From Plantago elongata (taxonomy: Eukaryota; Streptophyta; Magnoliopsida; Lamiales; Plantaginaceae), in the NCBI GenBank assembly GCA_036897095.1, contig JAYMSP010000315.1:1-58474 (forward strand): 58,474 nucleotides of DNA. Reading direction: 5' to 3'. How positions within the stretch are numbered: the stretch's first letter is position 1; every line of letters begins with the position of its first letter. The position numbers were made by a program, and so were the translations under genes. Positions 11,511 through 24,273 of this stretch are shown in pieces. The notes below the pieces were generated by a model. The model had not been told where the DNA came from and did not search any database. It saw only the letters and a list, made by a program, of their open reading frames with translations.

Positions 11511-12659
11511 GGATGAGCTGATTTTGGTTTTTTTTTTTTTTTTTGAGAAAAGCTGATTTGGGGTTGGAGAAGAGGGAAAATTGGGGAGGCGCTTATTTTG
11601 CCTCTTTTCACGTCTCTGACTTTGTTGCTAGTAAATGTTTCATTATGAACGATTTAGTTCAATTTTTGTTTCTAAGACAAGTCAAAAGAAATTCTTGAGG
11701 GATCAACGTTAACTTTGGGCTAATTTTTGTTACTGACTTTGGCTCCATTCGTTGTTGCTCGACGAGTCTCAATTAGGTTCATTTAAATATAATCTTTTTA
11801 TTTATATGTATTTTTCAATTTCGACTTAAGTTCAAACCAAGTTAATTAAGATCAAACTTACTTATCATGATTCAAGCTCGATTTATTATTAGCAGAATCA
11901 AGCTCAAGCTCCTTAGAAGTCAAGTGATCGTTTTATTATGAGCAGAACCAAACTCGAGCTCCTTAGAACTCAAGTGATGATACTCAATTCATTTCATAGA
12001 ACTAGCAAAGTCTAATAGGCTTTTAGATTTCCAATCAATTGAAAATAATTTTAGGTGAATTAGATCACTTTAGATTTAGTCTTTGTTCTCCTCAACTTAA
12101 AATTCATTCAGTTCTGTTTCATTCAGTTCAGTAAATTTCAGTGAAATAGAACGGAGCTTTTTCCAAACCGGTCATGAAGATCAGATGATGGACTTCTCAT
12201 GCGCCATGGGAATCCAGATTGGTCCGGACATGATCCACTAAATAAACACTTCATAAGCATCACAAGTTTGAGCATGTGGTCCAATCATTTGACGAGCCCT
12301 GAATCGGCTAGCTAGAAACTAGCACATGCGGTGCGAGTGATTGGCATGTTTGCTCCTAGTATTGGCACTAGATTTTCGTCTGACTTGCAAAAAGAGATCA
12401 TATCAAAGTGATATGCTCCTATTAGTTCATGATTATTCATTCATTCAAAAGCGAAACTGCCAAACTTGATGACAAAATGTTCCACCTCACTCTATATAAG
12501 AAACAATCTTCCAATGGATATTAATTAAATCTGAGTTTCTCACTACAAATTGACTCACAAACTACCCGGGGATAGTGCAGAAAATCATAACAGAAACAGG
12601 AAATATATAAAAAGCAATGCAGATCCGATGATTCCCTTCAAAGTGACTAATTTCTGATT
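11511..12659. other. Spacer: PRA1 promoter and BADC 3' flank
   Basis: No gene seen. A T-run (about 11528-11545) lies just upstream of the PRA1 start in its likely 5' UTR. The stretch 12090-12165 contains CATTCAGTTCAGTAAATTTCAG, one copy of the dispersed ACTGAACTGAA-type repeat. Confidence 0.5.
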
Positions 12660-15600
12660 TCACATGACACCGATGTCATGAAATGATGGCAAGACAGCAA
12701 AGAGCGGATCTCCGTAGCCCACCGATTCTGCAAAAGAGTGACTGTGATATAACAGGTGCAAGATCCAACAAGAGGATAAGAGCCATAACTCTAAATCGAG
12801 ATTAATTCTGGCAAACTCATGTTTCCTACAAATTACAGCACCACTTCTTTGAGCTAATCCAGCCTTCTAGTATATTACCAACTAAACTATGGCATGTTGT
12901 TTCCCGTTAAAGCTATAATTTCAGCAGCTACATCAGTTTAGACTTTAGACCTTCTATTCCCCCACTAAAACATATTATTTTATTGTGAACACAGCATACG
13001 TCACTAAATTACTCACAATTGATTCACCCAACCCATTCCCCAGCAATTTGTCTCCGCTTCCAGAACCATGTTTGTCCTTTAGTGATATAATGTATGGTGG
13101 ATGTTTGAGTTGGGTCCTAGGTGATGGTAGTACCAAAATATAAAATAGTCACCGGTATGTAAAAACATACATACAAGAACTTTGGTAAGTGAAAATGGAG
13201 GGCACATATTGAAATATTGGACAACAAGAGCTATAGTCTTCATACCTCCATCACTGTAAAGTATCTTCAAGACTTCTCCAGCAACATCTGACTGCTCAAG
13301 TTTTTCCATGAATGATAATGGAAGGAAAGGGGAATAATCATGAGCATACTATCAAAAAGAAAACTTAAAAGCTAAGAGAGGTATCTAAAATGAATACTTA
13401 CTCTGACAGCTTGTTCTGTGCCGAACTGGTCCAGGTATCCAAGTACTTGTCCCTCCTTAATTGCAACACCCTGAATGAAGGAAAGAACAAACATGATTCG
13501 GTGACGCACAAGAAAACTTCATATAGTTATATGGCGTAAACAGAGTCACAATGGATCAAGAGACCAGCTGTTTGCTAATTTCTATTACAAGAAGCAAGAA
13601 TATTTAGGATGAAAATTTAAGAACCAAATCCCTTTATCCACGATGCACTTAGATCTGGTTTAATCAGCATTAGGGTCTGTTATATTGCCTCAAAATGCAG
13701 AACACTTAAAATGGATACCGCTAAAAAAGTGAATGTCAATCCAATTTGCAAAAAAGACTCTGAAAGGCAGTAGTCCTCCTAATGATATAGAGGCCAGTGA
13801 TGACCGAATTATTATAGCACAATATTATAACATCATAATTCATAAATTGATTAATTGATAGTATATATCTTCTGAACTCCATATGTAGTTACTAACATTC
13901 TGTTAGAGGTATATAGACTATAGTACATTCCATGCGTAAAACACTAGAGTACGTGAGTCACAATGTAAAATCGTGATGGAACAACCCTTTCAGCATCACA
14001 TTCCAAAATGTGAAAATAAATAAATAAATATGAATATCTAAAATAACGATGCAACACTCGAGTATGTCACATTGGCCACCCCCACCCCCACCTCCCAGGG
14101 TGGTCACTAACATATGTTAAATAATAAATACAGTAGCACATACTTAAGTGAATGCAAGCAAGTAACCATACATAAGACATTAGAGCAACAATGTAATATA
14201 GTGATGAAAAAAACTTAGCAGCTGCCTTTTCACTTTTCAGCATCATAATCCAAAAAGTAAAAGAACTAAAAAGACATTATGTTCTGAGTACCTCTTCAAC
14301 AGCAGGTTTTCCCCTCACTCCTTTGTGGTTCCTAGCTCTTCTAAACTTACCAACCTAGTAACAGGAGACAAAAGTTATAGGAGCCATTTCATGACTTGTG
14401 CTGGTCAATAGAGGTTGGGCAACGTGTAACACTTACTGTTGGTGATGCTACTATTACGTAGCCATCGGATCCAGAGGCCTCCAGTGCTGCCAGTTTGGAT
14501 GCTTTTTTCAAGGCAGTTTTAAATGGGCTTGTCTTTTCTTCAGCAGGTTTTGGTGGGGCTGGAGCAGCAGCAGGAGTTGAGCTTGCACGTACACTTGGAA
14601 CAGATGGTTCAGTGGTCTCAGGGAGAATAGGTGCAGAGACTACCGGGCCATCAATGTTTCGCTTCATGTGCATTTCAAAGGCCCCAAACTGTTACAGAGG
14701 GAGAAAAAAGAAAGGAGAAAACTGCATGAATATATATGACTCTGGAAAACTTGGGTAGACATGTTGATAGCATGCTCATTCAGCAAATTTTCTACGAAAC
14801 TCGTTACGTTTTTTAAAATCAGAAATTGTACTGCAAAACTGCTTACCTTAACTTTAAGTTCGGCAATCTTTGTCTCATCACAAATTTCTGCCAGCAGGCC
14901 CTAATGCAAAGTAAATAACATATTTCTTTGTAAGTACAGTGGAAAGAAGAAATAAGTAAGGGCATCATATCCCGAATTTCTAATGCATGCAAAAGAAGAA
15001 AAGGACCTCAGTGCCCCAGACAAGCAAACTGAATGGCAATCAAATTCACAACTACTATTACTTCGGCGGAATATCAGAAACTAACTAAGAGGATAGCATC
15101 TTTGTGGAATGGAATTAGCACACTTTAGAGAACATTGCATGACATTTCATGCATAGATGCCAGGCAATCCGACTTTAACCATTTCTTTAAGAGGATAATC
15201 CAGGAAATTCACAGCGAAAGTAACAAAATGCAAGAATTGTAACAGAACAGTACTCCAGTACTCATTATATTTCCTTTCAAATTAATCACATAATGACTGT
15301 AGATGATAATGGCTCCATAATATTTTCAGACCTGGCAAATTATAATTTTATCCATTTCTGTTTCATTTATTGTTTATTAACCAAAAATTCATCCAGAGTG
15401 GAGCAGTGGAACATTATTGTTTCATTGGCTTGACGCAGCCTAACCTGATATATCAGGAATACGATAAAAGGTTTAGTTTGTTGCTTGTGTAGGTGTGTTG
15501 CTGTTGTTCGAGTCAAAGTCAAACCCAAGTGTATAATAGAGTATTTATCAGTTCTTTTTTGAAATTTGATTAAAACTCTCCATTGTGTGCATTTCAGTTT

Positions 15601-17528
15601 ACATGTTGTCACATTGAGGCCCAACACTACAGGGAAAATTTCTCAAAGCTACTCCAGTCTTTACAGAAAATGTACAATAAGGTGAGTGCATCAAAGAAAT
15701 ACAATACTTGACATTGAAAACGCAAGTACCTCGAAACCTTTTGGGAAAGTTGCATTAAACGATGACTTCTTCTCGATTGGATCCTCAGATTGACTATCAG
15801 AGAGAGCAGCTCCATTAAGTTCGCCTGCATACGATTAATATTGTATTATGAAAACAGTGTTATGGACAATGAGTTAATGACAAACAATTGAACATTTAGA
15901 AGAATATTACTGTTTTGCTATTCAATACCAATACTGGAATAACTCACTGTTAGATTTTGCTGTAATGGTAGTTTCAGTCTTTGTACATGACAGAGAGACT
16001 ACCCCGTGCCGGTTTGCAGATGGAATATTCTTTCCAACAAAGACAGGTAATTTATTCAGATTGGAGAAGGAGGCATTCTTTAGGGAGACCATGCCAGGTT
16101 TTTCAAGCATAGACTTCAGTGAAGAACTTGTACTGACGGCATCTGAAACATAATCAAACAAGTCATAAACTACTCTCGAAATGAAGACAAGCAGCATGGA
16201 CATCTGATCTAGTGAAGGTTCAATAGTATCATATAGCTTTGGCACTTGTTCACTGTAAAATATGACAGTCGTTGGAGTTTTTCTATCAGCTGTTCTTATT
16301 GTAAACACATGCAAAATGGAAAATTAAGCTGCAGCTGCAAATATAGTGTGATAGGTCAAAGAACATGCATGACTCCATCAAAAATATGAAACCAGCTCCA
16401 ACTCTATGCGCAATGGAATCACAGAACATTTCAACTCTCCTTAGCAGACCAAACTCAAAAAAAAAAAAATTGCAAGAAACCTTACAAATAAAATCTAAAG
16501 ACCACCCCCTAACTCAACTTAGTAGCTCTTTTCCTGTGGTTAGTCTTTAGCTTCATCCTGATCTACATCATTCTCTCTATATATATACACCATTTTATCT
16601 AAAAAGTAAATACCCCACAACAAATATGTAGAACGGAGGCATGTATGAAAAAATAATTGAATTTCATCTCCAAACTATTGATTGATACATCAAAGTTCCT
16701 AGAAAAGTTCTATCATAAAACAACATATTATGGAGTACAAGCTAAGCTCCACCTCGATTAACTTGCAACAGCTAACAGTTAGTTTAGTGGTAAAAACAAT
16801 CAAATCTCAAGCAAAACATGCATGATCAGATCAAACAGACAACATATAGTTTCCTAAATAAAAAACACACCTACCTCGCGAAAAGTCTACAGACAACATA
16901 TAGTTTCCTAAATCAAAAACACCCCTAACCTCAAGAAAAGTCTACCAAACTAAAATAACTTGCAAACCTTGTAACTTAAATCTTAAGATAAATCAGCACA
17001 CCAAATTCCATAGCACTCATCATAAATCACAAATTGCGGATTGCACACTTGCTATATACTTAACGAACTAATTCAGTTTTGGAAATTTACTCTCCTAGTT
17101 AGTGCCTACAATAGTTACAGACTGATAGCACACTGCAAATCTCAACCAAACATTTCCGATCAGATCAAACAGGCATCAATTAATTTCATGAATCTAAAAT
17201 CCCCAACTCTTCCCGTTACAATTCCAAGTACCATTCAATTCCATCTCCACTCGAAAGAACGACGAATAGAACCTCGAAAACACTCACGAAACTCAAAACA
17301 ACTACCAACTGCAAGCTATCAACCGATACACAAAAGCTACATTGCAATTAGCAAACAATCATCACAAAACACAAATCACGAAATGCAAGCTAAGCTTCAG
17401 CTCGATTCACTTGCCTAATAACAAATTAAGAGTTAACTCAGCTACGAATCTTTGCAAATGTAAAACATGGAGTAAGAGAGAAAGAGCTACTGACATTGGA
17501 AAGAGCGAAGAACAGCAACGGAATCCAT
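12660..17528 (-). CDS. BADC1: Biotin attachment domain-containing protein (BADC), plastid acetyl-CoA carboxylase regulator
   Basis: Nine exons: 17528-17495, 16142-15948, 15824-15730, 14900-14847, 14688-14437, 14354-14292, 13470-13402, 13291-13246, 12727-12660; 291 residues. The N-terminus (MDSVAVLRSF, Ser-rich, basic) fits a plastid transit peptide. A helical CDET-containing segment and FEMHMKR are followed by an Ala/Pro/Ser hinge and a biotinyl-like domain (ASPTVGKFRRAR, EGQVLGYLDQFGTEQAVR, SDVAGEVLKILYSDGE, VGYGDPLFAVLPSFHD). The E-A-M-K-M biotinylation motif of true BCCP is replaced by the QFGTE segment, so no biotin can be attached. By family knowledge BADC proteins replace BCCP subunits in heteromeric acetyl-CoA carboxylase and lower fatty-acid synthesis. 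The intron 1 donor is GTCAGT rather than GTAAGT; the phase supports it. A C-rich tract lies at 14076-14100 in an intron. Confidence 0.92.
16835..16942 (+). repeat. 54-bp tandem duplication in BADC intron 1
   Basis: Two copies starting ACAGACAACATATAGTTTCC at 16835 and 16889, each ending near AAAAGTCT; a few substitutions between copies. Confidence 0.85.
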
Positions 17529-18601
17529 AGCACCGATTCGAATCGAAGAGATCCAATCAAAGAGAAATGGAAGAGTTTTCTGGAATGAGAAGTATGAGGC
17601 GAGTATATCAAGAGTTTTGGAGAAGTGATGGTTTGATTAATAAGACTGTTGGAGCTGCTTCGTGATATCCGCCACACTCATCAGTTTCTTCACCAAACTG
17701 CTTCCAATCTGCCTTACTAAGCTTTGCTATTGTGCGCCTGTTGTCGTGGCACTTATCCTGCGCCTCCAGATTGATCAAGTGCGATTATTGGTTATTTTGC
17801 ATTTTGAACCTGTATGTGTTTAATTTACTATTAGGTCCTTTTAGTTCCAAAATTATTATCATGGTCTCAATTGGTCTAAAAATGTGGGATATGCAAAATT
17901 AGTGTACCAGTAGGTCTTAAAACAAAATATAGTGTACTAGAAGTGAATTTCTCCCACAATTGGCGTATGAGATTTCCAAATTTAGGTTTTAAGCCTTAAT
18001 ACTTCTTATCTACATCTCATTAATAATGAAACAATTTAGGTTTACACGATTTTATAAAAAAATGTATAATATGTAATTATTAATAAATGTCAAGGTAGCA
18101 ACAGGGAAAACTACCAATTTACCTACATCTTTATTTACTATGATCATGGCTCCCCTGTGAATAATTTACATTTATGTTAAGATAGAAATTTTTAATTTAT
18201 GTGGTGCAACTTTCAAAATATTAGATAAAAGTTACACACAAAATTAACCTATCAATCTAAGCATGATAAACTTCCATTATTAGATTATTGTTGATTAAGA
18301 ATTGCTTGAAATTATGATTGATCAAAAATGTGAATTCACAATGATAGAAACAGAATCCGAACTAAATCATAGTATTCAACTTTGAGGTAATTTGCAGGCA
18401 GTTAATGATTAATGAATGCTTAGCAACAGCAACTGCAGATTAACCAAACAATGAATCGTAAACGAAACAGACAACAATAACAAACTACTTCAAAAGCCAT
18501 TTCATTGAAAACATAAAACGATTGGATCCCATTACAAACACAATTCAAAGCACCACTGTCCAAGCATCATTCCCAATCGCAAACTAAACAAAGCCCTAAA
18601 A
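17529..18601. other. Spacer: BADC promoter and histone H4 3' flank
   Basis: No gene seen. The BADC 5' UTR and promoter occupy the left part. AT-rich sequence follows from about 17790. Confidence 0.5.
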
Positions 18602-18922
<321 letters not shown>

Positions 18923-19021
18923 TTAGAGAAGCTTGAGATTAATTTGATTTCGATTTCAGATCTGATTAAGATGGAGATAGGTTGAAATTGAGAGTGGTGA
19001 AGTTAGAGAGTGGGATTGGGG

Positions 19022-19028
19022 TTTTATA
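19022..19028 (-). promoter_or_regulatory. TATA box of histone H4
   Basis: Minus strand reads CTATAAAACCCC; the TATAAAA core is about 109 nt before the ATG, leaving room for a short 5' UTR. Confidence 0.7.
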
Positions 19029-19119
19029 GGAGAGAAATGGGGATCTGATTTGCGGGAATTTGAATTTTTTGAGAGGTTCAGTTTTGGCGGAGATTCTGAG
19101 TTTTTCGATTTTGGTAAGT

Positions 19120-19127
19120 GATCCGCG
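19120..19127 (-). promoter_or_regulatory. Plant histone octamer element CGCGGATC
   Basis: The minus strand carries CGCGGATC about 92 nt upstream of the TATA box. This octamer is the established marker of plant core-histone promoters and contributes to meristem and S-phase expression. Confidence 0.8.
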
Positions 19128-20025
19128 TCAATTACATACATTGGTTTTGAGTCGTTGATGGAATTAAATCTACGGTGGAAGAATCATGTTTCACTTATGA
19201 CGAGGATTGCTGACATGGAATGTGTTTTTGGCTTTAATTACTTTTGGCGTGGGATTTTGTTGATTTAATTTGAGGTGCTTCAAATGTCAATTTGAAATTT
19301 AAATTTGTTTTCATTTTCTTTTTTTTTGAAACTAAACAAAGTTATAGTCCTTCTTCACCTTCTTATGCACTCGTCTAATTGATATTGATACAAAGTGATT
19401 ATTCTTATTCATTTAGCGATAGTATTTCGTAATAGTATTTTATGTGAATCAAAAGTGTAAAATTCTAATAAAAACATTGAACAATTGAATGTGAACAATT
19501 TTGATGTTGGTTAGAAAGTCATCATATAATTGTACCTAAAAACTAAGATGTGTTTCATTGTTAAAATACAATATATCATAGTAGTTTAATACTTCAATGT
19601 GATTAATATCAACTTGATTACTTCATTATCTATTGAATGTGTAACTGTATAGTAGTTTTTTTTTTCAACATTTGTTAGACTATTTGCGGTGGTGAACAGC
19701 CGTGGAGCGGTCGTGTGGTGCGGAGGAGCCGCGATGGCGCGTCCACGGCCGCTAGTCGTACTGTCACCGGTATTTTCATTTTTTCCTTTTTATTTTTAAT
19801 AATTTTAAATTTAAATAATAATTGAATATTGATACGAATAATGACTACAGTTTCAAACTTGTACGAATAACGGTTATATTTGTTTGAAAATTTTGGTTTT
19901 TTTTTTGAATTGATAAGGAGACATTACGACTAATAAATTTTTTAGAAATTAAAACAACAAACTAGCACGGAATTTGAATATAAAACAGACAGACACAAAA
20001 ATAAAACACATTTGATTCTACTACT
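19128..20025. other. Spacer, partly transposon-derived
   Basis: AT-rich with an isolated GC-rich island at 19689-19765 (GCGGTGGTGAACAGCCGTGG and following). Such islands are common at the ends of plant PIF/Harbinger elements, and the relic of such an element's gene begins at 20026, so the island may be its terminal region. No matching inverted terminus was found at the far side. Confidence 0.4.
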
Positions 20026-21238
20026 TCAAGAGTCATCCCCGAACTCTCGGTCCAACACCTTGTACACCTTCCTTTGACCCGTGGTCATCTGAGTTTGATC
20101 AATATTGGATAATTGGAGATACATCTGCAACCTTTGAGTGCGAGCCAAGTCGGAATTGGTCTGGTTAGTTGCCGCTACCTTCGATTGTCGTTTCTCCTCT
20201 TTTCTTTTCAAAACGCCAACCTCCTCTGCTCAATCTCAATCCTCTGTGCCTCCAGAAATCGACGTTTAGCAAAATCATTCTTGAAGTAGGCTAAATCATT
20301 GTCGAAGGAGTTTGATGAAAGACCACTTTTCCTGAGGGCCTTCTTATCCCGACCCATGGGACGTTCCACGAAGTCATCACTACTTTCACTCATGCGCATT
20401 TTCTTCCCCGAGCCTCCGCCAGTGTCTTCGCCTTCCGCATCATGGAGATCAAAACCCGGAATGACATCTCCGGATGGACCGTTGTAGTTCATCTTCGTTT
20501 GTCACTGTTGATAATCTTTCATGGCATGCCAACAGTGCATTAGTTCAAAATCTTCACTTTGTTCATGATTCATCCTGTAGATGTGTTTGGCATACTCAAT
20601 GGCATTGTCTTCGTTAGTACCACTCTGAACTCCTTGGACTCGTACAACCTCGTTGTAAGCACTCATCCATTGATTAACACAAGTATTGATGCGATTCCAG
20701 CGGCCACGAAGAGAGCTTACAGTTTGTGGTTTGAGTTCAGAAGTCGAGTCCTACCTTGCCGCATTCCACAATTTTAGTACGTGCTTAGTGAAGATCGTAG
20801 TGTACCTGACGTTCGTACCTACGCATGGATCATCACTAACCGCCATGAACATGTTGATTAGAGCGAGGTCCTCTGCAACCGAGAACTTCTTTGGACCGGT
20901 CTCCTAGGATGCGCCTTCCACTTCCTCCTCGGGAACGTTCTTTCCCTTTTCCCTCGATGACCCGGCCTTTGCTTTTCATTTGCCTTTCAATGCAGCCATC
21001 TTCCCCTTTCCTCGAACTGGCAACTGCACCGGTGGGGGTTGTGTCTTCGGGACGTTTTTTGAGATCCCTCATAACCTTCTGGACGGAATACATTATGGGT
21101 GAATGGGCTGTATGGTTCATTTGGGTTGTTGTTTGGATTGGTGGATGATTCCGAGCTATGGTAGCCCATATTGCTGAACATTTGTTCGATTTCAGCCGGA
21201 TCTTTATCCGCCAACCAAACAGTCAAGTTCGGATTCAT
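20026..21238 (-). pseudogene. Frameshifted PIF/Harbinger accessory (Myb/SANT-like, NAM-associated C-terminal) gene relic
   Basis: Three minus-strand pieces in different frames form one broken gene: 21238-20987 (starting MNPNLTVWLADKDPAEIEQM), a middle stretch at about 21120-20520 readable only by changing frame, and 20492-20026 split by a frame change near 20210 (FAKRRFLEAQRIEIEQRRLAF, then KRKEEKRQSK to the stop). The basic C-terminal helix resembles the NAM-associated C-terminal domain of plant proteins often mislabelled glutathione S-transferase T3-like, which are the second gene of PIF/Harbinger transposons and bind DNA through a SANT-like domain. No transposase was found in the window. 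Function is lost. Confidence 0.7.
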
Positions 21239-21933
21239 TTTAATTTTTGGTAGTGATTTTAAAGAGTGTTTTGAGTTTAATGGAGAGAAAGAAAGAGTGT
21301 TTGGAGGTGTGAAAAATGAAGTGAAAATAATATTCTATTTATAGATCCCGAAAATATGATCGTTTATAGTCGTTGAAGTATTTTATTTTTTTAATTATTA
21401 AATATATATATAATTTTTAAAATAAAATAAAAATAGTGTCCGGTCCAATTAGAACCGGACCCGTGTCGCAGTCACATAAAATTGACAAACCTAAAATTGA
21501 CATGATCAACAAGTTTTGTCTGTAAACTGAACTGGTGATGAAGCCCACTAGTCCACTACATTTTCTTGTCCGTCCCATAATTGATTTGTACTTTAAGGTT
21601 GACTTCGATCTCTCTAGGAGCATAAAGATAGGTTGAAACATTGAGTTAAAAATAATTACTTCTATAAGTCTATAACCATTCTAACTAGTAGCATGAATTA
21701 TGGGATCAGTTCAAAATTTTAGATCATTACAGTAAATTAAATAATACTAGTTTTATAGATTCCAATATTATGTTACAACAATATATATGCACACATTTGA
21801 CCAATCTCCTCAATTAATTTCATGTGACCAACTGTTCATAAACTCTTCAAGTGAGAGCACATACATGTCAGTAAGAATACATATGAGACAGTTGATTCCT
21901 TAAAATCTCAAACTTCAAATGATTTTGTCACAA
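21239..21933. other. Spacer after the Harbinger relic
   Basis: No gene seen. A short palindrome, GTCCGGT-9 nt-ACCGGAC, at about 21438-21460 may mark a transposon end. Confidence 0.4.
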
Positions 21934-24273
21934 TCAATTAAGATTAAGAGTAACAACATCCCTAAATTCCAACCTCCTAGTTTCAGTATAAAAGGTCATA
22001 TGCTTGTTAGGCCAATATGTTAGCCAAATCCATCCTTTAATCTCCCATTCCATACTCCTCCCCATGCATGCTTTATCCACCTTCCAATTCAACTTCTCCC
22101 CATACTCATCACCAGCAAAAATCACCCCTCCCTGCCTAGTGAAAGGCCTATTCACATTCGAATACCGATGCTTGAACCACGCCTTTGGATGAAGCAGTGC
22201 GAGCTTTGAAGGCTTGGACGAGAAAACCTCCCTCCCGTTGACACTGTCGTGCAGGAACCAGTTCAAGTTCGCACTATTTCCATAAACTGACTGCTCAAAC
22301 TTCCACGGTTTCAGACTAATGGTCTTTGTTTCTCCAGCTGAGAAGTTGATTCCTATGCCGCCTGGAGGCGTGAATGAGGCTTCTATGCCTGTTTCTACCC
22401 CAATTTCCGTAGAGGGATTCTCTGAGGACTTGCTTACCGAAACACTTATGACATTAGATTGTCTGGTTGGAGTGATCTGCAAGGTGATTCGCGAAGGGAA
22501 GTGCTTTTCGGAAGCTCCAGCTCCCCGTTCACTCATTAGCTTATCAGTTAGAAGCTTCACAACGTCGCATCTGATCACGAATATGATTGCAAAATATCAA
22601 ACACCACTAAATTCACTTGTAAAATTGGAAAGCAAATTCATAGGAGTAATTAATTTGCAATTATTACCAAACAAACAATATCATATAACGAAACCATGTT
22701 CTATATTAATTGGGTACTTGGGTGGCAATTTGTACGAGTTTTGAAAATAACTTATCGACTTTTAGGATACGGAACTAACCTAGATTTTGTTAAGTGGAGT
22801 CTCATGATTACTTTCGAGTTGCTTCACCATAAATAGAAAAAATAGCATTATTGTGAAACATTTGATCTCTTCTTTTAAAATAACACAAAAATAAACGTGA
22901 CAACTACATAAAATAATGTGAATTTGTCAAATACGTGGGTATGGAAAACATGATTTAATTTATATACGAGTGCTTTAAAATTATTATTTTTCCTAAACTT
23001 TTCAGAGAGATAAATACACCAATAATACGCCCAATTTACTCTTTTTGTTTATGACAAAAGATTATACTGTATAAGATTAGTTAAGAAAACTAGATACTAG
23101 AAAAGGGAAGAAAAACTAGAAAAAATACACCTAATAATAAGCTCAATTCACTCAGGAAATGCACCAAAAAATGTGAACACTTGACAATTTTCTTATTTCA
23201 AAACTATAAACATAACGTTAGTTTTTTTTTTTTTTTAACATTGATTTTGGTTTTTGGTCCTCAATTTGAAAAAACTATCTCCAAAACTACTTCAAATAAC
23301 ATAAACATATCATCAGTTTCTCTGTTAACGGTGGAGCATAAACATACTATCTAATTTGTTAAATATAGAACAGTTAAATTAAAATTTTATGTATATGTTA
23401 AACAAGAACAATGGAAATTGATTAATACCTTATGTTATCTGTGTTCACCATGACTTCAATCCACCTTTCATGAATCGTCACCCTGTAATTCAACTGGATC
23501 ACACCTTCAAGCTGATTATAGTTGAGCGAAAACATCAAGCGTTCATCAGGAGACGGACCACTAGACTTTTCGACATCCATGGCGATCACAGGACAGTAGA
23601 GCTGAACCTTCCAAAGTCCAAGCGTTGAAATTGAGTAGCAAAACAACGGAGAAAGCGTCCTTAGAGGCACAACATTTTCAGCTCTAATTTCCGAAATCCA
23701 GTTAGTAATCGCCAGATTCAGCGAACGTACCCATTGTTCTTCGATATTGGATCCTAACATCCTTGTCAAGACTTTAGACACTTCCCTGGACTTGGGACAT
23801 GCGAGCTGGTCCTTAAGTGTGTTAAGGCAGGCTGTACGTATGGTCCCAGGAGCTTCGTATATGCAGACGAGGAAAGTCAGGCTGAGGAACGAGAAGTTGA
23901 AGAGCTCCTGGATGTTGTTCTGGTCATATGTTCGCGGAAGCTTTGGTGAAGAAGGGAACTTCTGTGGAGCGTATTTGAGAACGTCGTCTATAAAGTTTAT
24001 CATGAGGGCGGAAATGGTATCATTGTGGAGTGAGTTGTTGGGTGTGGATTTATGGAGTATGTTTCTTGATGTCCAGAGGGAGATTGGGAGATTGTAATCT
24101 GCAACTATTGAGAGGTTGAAAGATGAGTTTTTGTGGTAGTTGATGGATAGTTTTAGAGATGGTTGTGATGATGAGTTTGAAGGGCGCCATATGTTCATGG
24201 AATTGTTGTTTGTGGGATCTATGGTGTGGTTTTGGATCCAAGAAAAGACATCTGGAAAGGGTGAAAAGGCCAT
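21934..24273 (-). CDS. Uncharacterised plant protein, 493 residues
   Basis: Two exons, 24273-23429 and 22570-21934, joined in phase 2 at a GT-AG intron of 858 nt that restores an Arg codon and leaves one frame to the stop. I do not recognise the family. The protein has no signal peptide and no clear transmembrane helix. The first half is Ser/Asn-rich and then mixed helix and strand (YAPQKFPSSPKLPRTYDQNN region, several Cys). The second half is rich in aromatic and beta-strand patterns (WFLHDSVNGREVFSSKPSKL, WKVDKACMGRSMEWEIKGWI, WLTYWPNKHMTFYTETRRLE). Both exons share the same compositional quality as real genes and the intron is clean, so it is very probably expressed. No function is proposed. 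Confidence 0.8.

Noticed and set aside
12660..17528. BADC gene as a true biotin carboxyl carrier protein
   Set aside because: The biotinylated Lys motif is absent and the exon sequences follow the BADC pattern (QFGTE in its place).
19689..19765. GC-rich island as the terminus of a complete Harbinger element
   Set aside because: No inverted partner or target duplication seen on the far side of the relic.
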